Positions 1 to 5,952 of a stretch of DNA of 7,732 nucleotides are shown here, in pieces. Source of the stretch: Caryophanales bacterium UBA970 (GTDB lineage: Bacteria; Bacillota_I; Bacilli_A; RFN20; CAG-826); assembly GCA_002292805.1 (NCBI GenBank), contig DBCA01000119.1:4649-12380 (forward strand), read 5' to 3'. The notes below the pieces were generated by a model that did not search any database, had not been told where the DNA came from, and saw only the letters and a list, made by a program, of their open reading frames with translations. A program made the translations under genes and the position numbers. How positions within the stretch are numbered: the first letter of the stretch is position 1; each line of letters opens with the position of its first letter.

Positions 1-497
1 ATATAACGATTGGCCTTGTTACCTTCTGAGGTGACATAACCGCGACCATTACGAACATAAAATTTTGCTTTTAAAGAACCTTTGCTCGTGACATGGGCAA
101 TGACAAGGTCTGGATTCATCACTTGAACCCCACCTGGAAGAATTAAATCTCCTGCGGTGACTGTCTTTTCGCCTTTGACGTCGAGTTCAACGGTTTTTGA
201 ATCGGTGCCTTCTGCATCAATGGTTAAGACTAAATTCTTTAAATTCAACACGATGGTGGTGACATCTTCAAGGACACCTTCAAGTGAAGAAAACTCATGA
301 CGAGCACCTTCAACTTCAATGGCGTACACCGATGCACCTGGTAACGAAGCGAGCAAGACGCGACGTAGGGCGTTACCAAGGGTTAATCCAAAACCACGTT
401 CTAATGGTTCTAAAACGAACCGACCATAATGATGGGTTGAATCAAATAATTTCTTAGTAAAGCGTGGCTTTTCAAATGGACGTGCAATATTTGCCAT
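1..497 (-). CDS. rpoA: DNA-directed RNA polymerase subunit alpha, N-terminal part (3' end beyond window)
   Basis: The frame is open from an ATG at 497 to the window edge and gives 165 codons plus two bases. The translation begins MANIARPFEKPRF and carries hallmark alpha N-terminal domain motifs: EPLERGFGLTLGNALRR at about residues 30-46, then HEFSSLEGVLEDV at 67-79 and LNLKNL at 84-89. This domain dimerises and nucleates assembly of beta and beta' into the RNA polymerase core; the C-terminal DNA- and activator-binding domain is expected past base 1 and cannot be seen. The start is supported by GGAGG 11 bases upstream and by alignment of the EPLERG motif near residue 30, as in the family. It is the last gene visible in the cluster, 30 bases after rpsK, with no rpsD between them. 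It has no stop in the window, so a search for complete ORFs would miss it. Identity is certain; only the length is unknown. Confidence 0.97.
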   Translation of the reverse strand, partial: MANIARPFEKPRFTKKLFDSTHHYGRFVLEPLERGFGLTLGNALRRVLLASLPGASVYAIEVEGARHEFSSLEGVLEDVTTIVLNLKNLVLTIDAEGTDSKTVELDVKGEKTVTAGDLILPGGVQVMNPDLVIAHVTSKGSLKAKFYVRNGRGYVTSEGNKANRY

Positions 498-504
498 ATG
501 TTTA

Positions 505-521
505 TGATCCTCCAGTGATCA
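505..521 (-). promoter_or_regulatory. rpoA ribosome binding site inside a small inverted repeat
   Basis: On the minus strand TGATC and GATCA form a perfect 5-base inverted repeat around the 7-base loop ACTGGAG. The rpoA Shine-Dalgarno GGAGG (509-513) has its first four bases in the loop and its last base in the stem. This lies in the longest intergenic gap of the window (498-527). Five base pairs alone make a weak hairpin, so a role in tuning rpoA translation is only a suggestion; the ribosome binding site itself is clear. Confidence 0.5.
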
Positions 522-527
522 GTCGAC

Positions 528-971
528 TTAGCCCCGTGGGCGTTTTGGTGGACGGCATCCGTTATGTGGAACGGGTGTGGTGTCCGTTAACATCGTGATT
601 TGTAAACCAGCAGCAGCGAGTGACCGCACAGCGGATTCACGACCAGGACCTGGACCCTTGACATTAACATCGACTTGCTTAATCCCTTGTTCAAGGGCAG
701 CTTTGGCGCATGCTTCACCGGCAACCTGAGCAGCAAATGGGGTGGCTTTTCTCGCCCCTTTGTACCCTAATGCACCAGCAGAACTCCATGCAATCGCATT
801 GCCTTGTTCATCGGTGATGGTGACAATGGTGTTATTGAAGGTGGCATGAATGTGGGCGATAGCTTTGGTAAACGCGCGTTTGACTTTCTTCTTACGAGGA
901 GCTTTTGCAGGAGTCCCAGTGACAGCACCAGCTGCCGCAGGAGCGCCTGGCTTTTTAGTTTCGTTTGCCAT
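528..971 (-). CDS. rpsK: 30S ribosomal protein S11
   Basis: This encodes S11 (uS11), a component of the platform of the small subunit that binds 16S rRNA near the 3' domain and contacts mRNA and S7 around the E site. The 147-residue product has the family core from about residue 27, with [15 protein letters not shown] (40-54), [14 protein letters not shown] (69-82), [15 protein letters not shown] (100-114) and the invariant C-terminal [12 protein letters not shown] (136-147). The usual length is about 125-130 residues. The excess is an Ala/Pro/Gly/Lys-rich N-terminal tail of about 25 residues with no homology that I recognise. The ATG at 971 follows AAAGGAG with 7-base spacing, so the tail appears genuinely translated. 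The gap to rpsM is 12 bases, and the rpsM stop codon lies within this gene's ribosome binding region. Identity is certain. Confidence 0.98.
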   Translation of the reverse strand: MANETKKPGAPAAAGAVTGTPAKAPRKKKVKRAFTKAIAHIHATFNNTIVTITDEQGNAIAWSSAGALGYKGARKATPFAAQVAGEACAKAALEQGIKQVDVNVKGPGPGRESAVRSLAAAGLQITMLTDTTPVPHNGCRPPKRPRG

Positions 972-983
972 GATTGTTCTCCT

Positions 984-1361
984 TTAACCTTGGACGGCTT
1001 CTTTCTTGTTGGCGATGGTCTTTCTTGGTCCTTTGCGCGTACGGGCATTGGTCCGGGTACGTTGACCACGAACAGGCATGCCTTTACGGTGACGGGAACC
1101 ACGATACGTCCCAATTTCTTGAAGGCGTTTAATGTTGAGAGAAATTTCTCGACGTAAATCCCCTTCGACGCGATACTTGGCCACTTGAGTCCGGATGGCA
1201 ACGAGTTGATCTTCAGTTAGGTCTTTGACGCGAACTGATTCGTCAACTTTTGCATCCTTTAAAATCTTTTGCGAGAGTGGTTTACCGATGCCAAAAACGT
1301 ACATCAGCGAAATCACGACGCGCTTTTCATTTGGAATATCTACACCGACGATTCGTGCCAT
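984..1361 (-). CDS. rpsM: 30S ribosomal protein S13
   Basis: This encodes S13 (uS13), a small-subunit head protein whose C-terminal tail reaches the P-site tRNA and which forms intersubunit bridges with L5 and 23S rRNA. The 125-residue product is of normal length. It begins [15 protein letters not shown], has the helix-two-turn-helix-like segment [14 protein letters not shown] (21-34), and contains the typical [16 protein letters not shown] stretch (87-102) followed by [11 protein letters not shown] (105-115) and a basic tail. The ATG at 1361 is preceded by TAAGGAG, which contains the rpmJ stop codon. The gene lies 9 bases after rpmJ and 12 bases before rpsK, the standard order of the alpha operon. 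In enteric bacteria S4 represses this operon through a site at rpsM; no rpsD is present here, and I cannot identify such a site in the 9-base leader. Confidence 0.98.
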   Translation of the reverse strand: MARIVGVDIPNEKRVVISLMYVFGIGKPLSQKILKDAKVDESVRVKDLTEDQLVAIRTQVAKYRVEGDLRREISLNIKRLQEIGTYRGSRHRKGMPVRGQRTRTNARTRKGPRKTIANKKEAVQG

Positions 1362-1370
1362 AATTGCTCC

Positions 1371-1484
1371 TTATCCTTGGCGTTGCTTATGCTTTGGGTT
1401 TTCGCAAAGCACCATCACGCGTCCATGACGCTTGATGACTTTACATTTATCACAGATCGGCTTAACGGATGGTCTTACTTTCAT
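1371..1484 (-). CDS. rpmJ: 50S ribosomal protein L36 (zinc-binding type)
   Basis: This small gene of 37 codons plus stop encodes L36 (bL36), one of the smallest proteins of the large subunit, which packs into 23S rRNA near the base of the L7/L12 stalk. The product starts [14 protein letters not shown] and ends [11 protein letters not shown]. The zinc ligands are all present at Cys11, Cys14, Cys27 and His32, making this the C+ form rather than the zinc-free paralog. An AAGGAG ribosome binding site lies 5 bases upstream of the ATG at 1484. It sits between infA (15-base gap) and rpsM (9-base gap), which is its canonical place. Its size lets it escape length-filtered gene calls. Identity is certain from the near-universal sequence. 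Confidence 0.97.
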   Translation of the reverse strand: MKVRPSVKPICDKCKVIKRHGRVMVLCENPKHKQRQG

Positions 1485-1499
1485 ATTTTCTCCTTGTCA

Positions 1500-1718
1500 C
1501 TATTTGTGACGATAGGTGATGCGGCCGCGTGTTAGGTCATACGGGGACATTTCAACCGTGACTTTATCGCCTGGTAAAATGCGAATGTAGTGTAGACGGA
1601 TTTTACCAGAAACGTGAGCCAGAATCACTGAACCGTTTTCTAATTTAACCTTGAACGAGGTGTTCGGTAAGGTTTCGAGGACGGTGGCCTCGAGGGAGAT
1701 GACATCTTCTTTACTCAT
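1500..1718 (-). CDS. infA: Translation initiation factor IF-1
   Basis: This encodes IF1, a single OB-fold protein that occupies the A site of the 30S subunit during initiation and stimulates IF2 and IF3. The product has the standard length of 72 residues and begins [19 protein letters not shown]. The diagnostic segments are [20 protein letters not shown] (22-41), the [22 protein letters not shown] block (46-67) and a final YRHK. The ATG at 1718 is served by AAGGAGG placed 9 bases upstream, inside the last codons of map. The gap to map is 5 bases. The map-infA-rpmJ-rpsM order is widespread in Firmicutes and Mollicutes. It ends with TAG. Nothing is missing or unusual in the protein. Confidence 0.98.
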   Translation of the reverse strand: MSKEDVISLEATVLETLPNTSFKVKLENGSVILAHVSGKIRLHYIRILPGDKVTVEMSPYDLTRGRITYRHK

Positions 1719-1723
1719 GCTGT

Positions 1724-2485
1724 CTATCCTCCTTGTTGTTCTAGGGTGAGAATTTCTGCACCCGTGGCGGTGACGACAATTGTGTTCTCATAATGAGCGC
1801 ACCATGTGCCATCCCTGGTCTTGACAGTCCATTCATCCGCGAGGACCTTGGTTTCTTTTTTACCTAGGTTCACCATCGGTTCAATGGCTAATGTCATCCC
1901 TGCTTTAAGTATCGGCCCTGTCTTTGGCCGCCCGAAGTTAGGTATCTGCGGGTCCTCATGGAGGTTTTGTCCGACTCCATGTCCAGTGTAATCCTCTGGT
2001 AAACTGTAGCCGTGTTTCTCCACATACGTTTGAATCGTGTGCGAGAGATCACCGACTTGAATCCCAGGACGAATCACCTTGAACGCTTCAAAGAAACTCG
2101 CGGTGGTGACTTCAACAAGCTTTTGAATCCGGTTGTCTACATTCCCAACCAGATACGTTCTTGCTGCATCCGCATGGTACCCATTGTAGTGAATGCCTAT
2201 GTCAATTTTGATGATATCCCCGTTCTTCAGCACTTCTTTTTTCGAAGGAATGCCATGAATAAGGGTATCGTTGACGGAGGCACAAATACTCGCAGGGTAG
2301 CCGCCATATCCTTTGAAAGAGGCTTTGGCACCGAAACTGGCAATCATCTTTGCGGCCGCATCATCTAATTGTTGAGTTGTCACCCCAACCTTGACGAGAC
2401 TACCAAGATAAACTAACGTCTTCGCCACCATGCGACCAGCTTCACGCATCATGGTGACTTCTCGCGGAGATTTGACGATGATCAT
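1724..2485 (-). CDS. map: Methionine aminopeptidase, type I
   Basis: This enzyme removes the initiator methionine from nascent proteins after deformylation, when the second residue is small. The 253-residue product has the pita-bread fold signature. The five metal ligands are readable as Asp95, Asp106, His169, Glu202 and Glu233, and the substrate-positioning histidines as His77 (LIHGIP) and His176 (HEDPQIPN). It lacks the roughly 60-residue insertion of type II enzymes and has no N-terminal SH3 or zinc-finger extension, so it is a type Ia form. The ATG at 2485 overlaps the adk TGA by four bases (ATGA). There is no strong ribosome binding site upstream, which suggests re-initiation coupled to adk. 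The C-terminal residues QQGG are encoded by the bases that serve as the infA Shine-Dalgarno. Identity and predicted activity are well supported. Confidence 0.98.
   Translation of the reverse strand: MIIVKSPREVTMMREAGRMVAKTLVYLGSLVKVGVTTQQLDDAAAKMIASFGAKASFKGYGGYPASICASVNDTLIHGIPSKKEVLKNGDIIKIDIGIHYNGYHADAARTYLVGNVDNRIQKLVEVTTASFFEAFKVIRPGIQVGDLSHTIQTYVEKHGYSLPEDYTGHGVGQNLHEDPQIPNFGRPKTGPILKAGMTLAIEPMVNLGKKETKVLADEWTVKTRDGTWCAHYENTIVVTATGAEILTLEQQGG
1728..1734 (-). promoter_or_regulatory. infA ribosome binding site inside the map coding end
   Basis: The minus-strand AAGGAGG is nine bases before the infA ATG and lies within the Gln-Gly-Gly codons just before the map TAG stop. The last residues of Map are therefore dictated by, or at least compatible with, a near-perfect anti-16S sequence. 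Confidence 0.85.
2482..2485 (-). promoter_or_regulatory. ATGA stop/start overlap, adk to map
   Basis: The map ATG and the adk TGA overlap by four bases. The upstream sequence (GACCGGTTGAA) holds no good Shine-Dalgarno, so map translation most likely depends on ribosomes finishing adk. This is also the only TGA stop among the 14 complete stop codons in the window. Confidence 0.8.
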
Positions 2486-3135
2486 TTCAACCGGTCAAGA
2501 AATTTCTTGACGTCTTGGAATAAATCCTTCGTTTGCTTCGCGCCATCAAATGGGGTGATTAACCCTTTGGCTTTATAAAAGCCGATTAATGGAAAGGTTT
2601 GTTCCTCATAGGCCTTGAGTCTTACGGTTAAGGCTTCGAGGTTATCGTCTTTGCGGAGGATCAAGGGACCACCATCGCGGTCACAGATACCTTCGACTTT
2701 AGGTTTCATCGTATCGACGTGATATGGCGTTCCGCATGTTTTGCAAACGCGTCTTCCCGTGATTCGACGAATCAATTCTTTGCGGTCACAATCAAACTCC
2801 ATCACCGTATTGATGGGTCGTTTGATGGATACAAGTAAGGTTTGTAATGCTTCTGCTTGCGGAATCGTTCGGGGAAATCCGTCGAACATGAATCCTTGTT
2901 TGCAATCAGGAGCTTGAATTCTTTCTTTCACTAAGGCAATCGTGACATCATCTGGCACAAGTTTCCCTGCATTGATGTAGGTGGCGGCGAGTTTCCCGAC
3001 TGGGGTTCCTTTGGCCATCGCTTCCCGAAACATGTCTCCAGTAGAGATATGAGGAAGGTGGTAATGATCAGCAATCAACTTGGCGACTGATCCTTTACCC
3101 GCGCCTGGTGGCCCAAGTAAAATCGAATTAATCAT
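2482..3135 (-). CDS. adk: Adenylate kinase
   Basis: This enzyme interconverts ATP plus AMP and two ADP in the cytoplasm. The product from the ATG at 3135 has 217 residues, the usual size for the long bacterial form. It shows the P-loop GPPGAGKGS (8-16), the AMP-site STGDMFR (31-37), DGFPRT (85-90) and a LID domain starting at RITGRR (124-129). The LID carries Cys131-X2-Cys134-X16-Cys151-X2-Asp154, the structural zinc site found in Gram-positive type enzymes. A longer in-frame ORF reaches an ATG at 3228, but those 31 extra residues lie inside secY, lack family similarity and precede the normal MINSILLGPPGAGKG start, so I reject it. The start overlaps the secY end by 8 bases with only a weak GGCGGAAGA upstream, so translation is probably coupled. 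It ends in TGA overlapping the map ATG. Confidence 0.97.
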   Translation of the reverse strand: MINSILLGPPGAGKGSVAKLIADHYHLPHISTGDMFREAMAKGTPVGKLAATYINAGKLVPDDVTIALVKERIQAPDCKQGFMFDGFPRTIPQAEALQTLLVSIKRPINTVMEFDCDRKELIRRITGRRVCKTCGTPYHVDTMKPKVEGICDRDGGPLILRKDDNLEALTVRLKAYEEQTFPLIGFYKAKGLITPFDGAKQTKDLFQDVKKFLDRLK

Positions 3136-4486
3136 TTTTATTTCTTCCGCCTGACGCCAGGACTTCTTCATAAGATTTACCTGCAAGTAAACCATTGATT
3201 TGGTTATTGATTTCGATTGCAACACCAACGACGATGATCAGTCCGGTTCCCCCAAGGGCTAAGGATTGATCAGGGACGATGTTTAATAACACCAACACAA
3301 TCGGCAAGGCAGCGATGAACGCTAACGAGGCAGCTCCCAATACCGTGATGCGATTTAAGACTTTGGTGACATAACGTTCGGTTTCTACGCCAGGACGAAT
3401 CCCTGGAATATACGACCCATTTTGTTGGAAGTTTTCTGATAAACGTTGGGGGTTGATTTGTAAGTTAGAGTAGAAGAAAGTAAAGACCACTGTTAATAAA
3501 AGATAAATGATTAACCCCCAAGGAAATTGGAAGGTTTGTTCATTGAACCAAGGCATGGTAACCGTGGCAGAGGAATCAAAAATCTTTAACCATTCTGCAT
3601 TAGGGTTAGCGCCAGTAATGAAGCTGACAATGACGCTAGGCGCAAGCATAATGGAGGAAGCAAAGATGACAGGAATAACCCCTGCAGAGTTAATCTTCAT
3701 TGGTAAGAAACTTGCTTTCGCATATTGCGCAGAGCCAGATTTACCGGCGTTTTGCACAGGAATTTTACGTTTGCTGGATTCGATGAAGGTGACAAAGGCA
3801 ATGATGAGCACGAACGCAAGGACATAAATTGCAAATTGGAAAATCCCTCGAAGTAAAATCGTGACATCCAATCCTAAAGTTAATAAGACCCAATTGTTAT
3901 AAGCCCCTTCGATTTGTAATGGTAAACTACGAACAATCCCTGCAAAAATAATCACAGAGATCCCGTTACCAATTCCTTTGGTGGTGATTTGATCACCAAG
4001 CCACATGACCAACATCCCACCTGCCATTAAAACGGTGACAATGTAGGCATAGCTCCAAAATGACGTATCGTTTAAGGTAATAAAACTGGATGTTTCCATC
4101 GTGCGAACAATCCCGTAGGCTTGAACTGCACCTAATAACAAGGTTAAATAACGCGTGGTCATTTCCATTTTTTTACGACCGGATTGACCTTGTTTACTTA
4201 ATTCAGTTAAAGCAGGCAACACATCCATCCCTAAGAGTTGGACAATGATGCTGCTGGTGATGTATGGAGAAACCCCCAAGGCAAACACTGAAAAACTTTG
4301 CAGTGCGCCACCACCTAATAGATTGAGTAATGATAAGGCGTTATTTGTTTGAAAATCAACATCTTGAACGGTGACACCCGGAACGGTAATTGCAGCCCCA
4401 ATGCGGAAAACAAAAAGAATCATCACCACGAAAAAAATACGGTTAACAATTTCCTTGTTTGTAAAGATGGCAGCAAGTTTTTTCAT
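3128..4486 (-). CDS. secY: Preprotein translocase subunit SecY
   Basis: This is the channel-forming subunit of the Sec translocon, working with SecE, SecG, SecA and the ribosome to export or insert proteins at the cytoplasmic membrane. The 452-residue product shows about ten hydrophobic spans, at roughly 16-36, 69-86, 112-128, 145-163, 173-188, 214-235, 267-290, 323-341, 381-403 and 409-427. The plug region lies near 48-68 (LSLLNLLGGGALQSFSVFAL), followed by GVSPYITSSIIVQLL. The cytosolic loop with the SecA/ribosome-contacting Arg is at PGIRPG (361-366), and KRKIPVQ (239-245) marks the other large cytosolic loop. The start overlaps the rplO stop by one base (TAATG), with GAGG about ten bases upstream inside rplO. 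Its position after rplO and before adk is canonical. Length is slightly above the common 420-440 residues, without an obvious insertion. Confidence 0.98.
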   Translation of the reverse strand: MKKLAAIFTNKEIVNRIFFVVMILFVFRIGAAITVPGVTVQDVDFQTNNALSLLNLLGGGALQSFSVFALGVSPYITSSIIVQLLGMDVLPALTELSKQGQSGRKKMEMTTRYLTLLLGAVQAYGIVRTMETSSFITLNDTSFWSYAYIVTVLMAGGMLVMWLGDQITTKGIGNGISVIIFAGIVRSLPLQIEGAYNNWVLLTLGLDVTILLRGIFQFAIYVLAFVLIIAFVTFIESSKRKIPVQNAGKSGSAQYAKASFLPMKINSAGVIPVIFASSIMLAPSVIVSFITGANPNAEWLKIFDSSATVTMPWFNEQTFQFPWGLIIYLLLTVVFTFFYSNLQINPQRLSENFQQNGSYIPGIRPGVETERYVTKVLNRITVLGAASLAFIAALPIVLVLLNIVPDQSLALGGTGLIIVVGVAIEINNQINGLLAGKSYEEVLASGGRNKND

Positions 4487-4488
4487 TA
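4484..4488 (-). promoter_or_regulatory. TAATG stop/start overlap, rplO to secY
   Basis: The rplO TAA and the secY ATG share one base. GAGG lies about ten bases upstream of the ATG within the rplO coding end. This is a classic termination-reinitiation arrangement and it decides the secY start. Confidence 0.8.
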
Positions 4489-4929
4489 TTTAATAACCTC
4501 AGTGGTTCCGCCTGCTTCTGTAATCGCCTTGATGGCAGATTGTGAAAAGTGATGGGCAAGAACTTTTAGTTTCTTATCTAATTTTCCGTTGCCTAAGATT
4601 TTAACACCTCTGGCTCTAGATTTGACTAAGCCAAGATCAATCAACATGGTTGGATTGACTTCAGTTCCGTCTTTAAATTGACTTAAATCACTAACGTTAA
4701 CAACCCCATATCGAACAGTGGTGTAGTTTTTAAATCCTCGTTTTGGAAGACGACGATAGATTGGGTTTTGACCACCTTCAAATCCAGGACGGACGGAACC
4801 ACCTGAACGTGAACCTTGACCAAGAATACCCCGACCTGAGGTTTTTCCTAAACCAGACCCAATCCCACGACCGACACGAGTTCGGCGTTTACGAGCCCCT
4901 TGATTTGCTTTGAGTTGATTGTAAGCCAT
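4486..4929 (-). CDS. rplO: 50S ribosomal protein L15
   Basis: This encodes L15 (uL15), a late assembly protein of the large subunit with a long basic N-terminal extension threading through 23S rRNA. The 147-residue product is of normal length. It contains KRRTRVGRGIGSGLGKTSGRG (14-34), then SGGSVRPGFEGGQNPIYRRLPKRGF (42-66), both family signatures, and a globular C-terminal part ending in AGGTTEVIK. The first residues (MAYNQLKANQGA) differ from the usual MKLHEL start, but the ATG at 4929 has AGGAGG nine bases upstream and the alignment length fits. It follows rpsE directly with a 13-base gap; rpmD is missing from between them. Its TAA shares a base with the secY ATG, which suggests translational coupling. 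Confidence 0.97.
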   Translation of the reverse strand: MAYNQLKANQGARKRRTRVGRGIGSGLGKTSGRGILGQGSRSGGSVRPGFEGGQNPIYRRLPKRGFKNYTTVRYGVVNVSDLSQFKDGTEVNPTMLIDLGLVKSRARGVKILGNGKLDKKLKVLAHHFSQSAIKAITEAGGTTEVIK

Positions 4930-4942
4930 GTGGATAATCCTC

Positions 4943-5578
4943 CTAGAGCTTGCCTCTTAAAGCAAGATATTCCTTCTTCGATTTTAATTGGCTTAAGGCA
5001 TCATGGGTTGCACGGACGATATTAATCGCAGCCCGTGAACCATAAACCTTTGAGTAAACGTTTTTGCATCCTGCTAATTCTAAGATGGCGCGAACTGGAC
5101 CACCGGCAATAATCCCAGTCCCTTCAGGCGCTGGTTTTAAGAAGACGTTGGTTGCACCCCATTGGCCCGTGACTTCATGGGTAATGGTGCTTGCGCGAAC
5201 AAATTGAATCATGTTGGTATTTTTTCTAGCAGCTTCTAATGCTTTTTTAATCGCATCAGGAACTTCTCCTGCCTTACCATGAGCGAAACCATATTTGCCC
5301 TTGGCGTTGCCAATGACGACAAGCGCGGTAAAGCGCATGTTTTTACCACCTTTGACGACCTTGGTAACACGTTTAATCGCGACGGTACGTTCTTCGTATT
5401 CTTTAGGTTCATTATCCCGACGAGGACGACGACCACCGCGGTCATTACGACGACCACCGCGATCACCACCAGCGCCTTGATTGCCACCAGTTCCACTACC
5501 TTGGTAACCACCAGGACGTGAAGAAGGATTGCTTGAAGCAGTTGGTTTGACGTCAGTTTTGATTTCAGTTTTTTCCAT
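4943..5578 (-). CDS. rpsE: 30S ribosomal protein S5 with Gly/Arg-rich N-terminal extension
   Basis: This encodes S5 (uS5), which with S3 and S4 lines the mRNA entry channel and affects decoding accuracy. Residues 59-211 match the family: the double-stranded RNA-binding-like domain EERTVAIKRVTKVVKGGKN... MRFTALVVIGNAKGKYGFAHGKA (62-103) and the C-terminal domain with LKPAPEGTGIIAGGPVRAILELAG (147-170). The 211-residue total compares with about 165-170 in Bacillus-type S5. The excess is residues 1-58: a short acidic-polar start, a Gly/Ser/Gln stretch (22-38), and two adjacent copies of (G/N)DRGGRR (38-51). The ATG at 5578 follows TAAGGAG, which includes the rplR stop, so the extension looks truly translated. 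Low-complexity S5 extensions are known in Mollicutes. Function of this tail is unknown; RNA binding is a plausible inference from its charge. Confidence 0.97.
   Translation of the reverse strand: MEKTEIKTDVKPTASSNPSSRPGGYQGSGTGGNQGAGGDRGGRRNDRGGRRPRRDNEPKEYEERTVAIKRVTKVVKGGKNMRFTALVVIGNAKGKYGFAHGKAGEVPDAIKKALEAARKNTNMIQFVRASTITHEVTGQWGATNVFLKPAPEGTGIIAGGPVRAILELAGCKNVYSKVYGSRAAINIVRATHDALSQLKSKKEYLALRGKL
5427..5468 (-). repeat. Two-copy 21-base tandem repeat in rpsE
   Basis: The units 5427-5447 and 5448-5468 are directly adjacent and match at 18 of 21 bases; the first 14 bases are identical (plus-strand CGACGACCACCGCG). They encode the two (G/N)DRGGRR heptads of the S5 tail. The small number of differences suggests a fairly recent duplication or selection on the peptide, and the unit length keeps the frame. 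Confidence 0.8.
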
Positions 5579-5589
5579 TTGGTTGCTCC

Positions 5590-5940
5590 TTAGAATTTTA
5601 ATCCAGCTTCACGAGCGGCATCCGCTAAAGCCTTGATCCGACCATGATACATATATCCGGAACGATCAAAGACAACCGTTTGAATACCTTTGGCAATTGC
5701 TTTTTTAGCAACATCATTACCAACCGTTTTTGCAGCATCGATGGTTTTACCAATCTTTAAATCTTTGGATGAAGAGGCAACGAGGGTGACGCCTTTGGTA
5801 TCATCAATCACTTGAGCATAAATGCCCGTGTTTGAACGAAACACAGATAAACGTGGACGGGCGGTTGTCCCCGATAAGATTTTACGTAGCCGGGTATGAC
5901 GTAATTGCCGTTGCGAATTTTTAGATGGTTTATTAATCAT
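5590..5940 (-). CDS. rplR: 50S ribosomal protein L18
   Basis: This encodes L18 (uL18), which binds 5S rRNA together with L5 and L25 and brings it to the central protuberance. The 116-residue product is of typical length. It has a basic start ([17 protein letters not shown]), the conserved [20 protein letters not shown] segment (28-47), TLVASSS (52-58), and the C-terminal [28 protein letters not shown] (89-116), all diagnostic. The ATG at 5940 follows TAGGAGG, in which TAG is the rplF stop. Another ATG in the spacer (GGATGGGTTC) is out of frame and stops almost at once. The gaps are 12 bases to rplF and 11 to rpsE. Nothing is unusual in the protein. Confidence 0.97.
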   Translation of the reverse strand: MINKPSKNSQRQLRHTRLRKILSGTTARPRLSVFRSNTGIYAQVIDDTKGVTLVASSSKDLKIGKTIDAAKTVGNDVAKKAIAKGIQTVVFDRSGYMYHGRIKALADAAREAGLKF

Positions 5941-5952
5941 GAACCCATCCTC

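Noticed and set aside
804..1157. Plus-strand ORF of 117 codons
   Set aside because: It is antisense to rpsK/rpsM, with composition explained by the coding strand and no ribosome binding site evidence.
767..1201. A 144-codon minus-strand ORF overlapping rpsK and rpsM
   Set aside because: It is a shadow in another frame over two unmistakable ribosomal protein genes and has no recognisable protein features.
2012..2368. Plus-strand ORF of 118 codons antisense to map
   Set aside because: It lies wholly inside a conserved gene with intact catalytic residues; there is no domain or start signal.
5427..5468. Possible CRISPR-like or mobile repeat
   Set aside because: There are only two adjacent units without spacers, in frame inside rpsE.
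5236..5521. Valine-rich (minus, other frame) and Thr-rich (plus) ORFs across the rpsE tail
   Set aside because: Their low-complexity composition is simply the Gly/Arg-rich repeat read in other frames.
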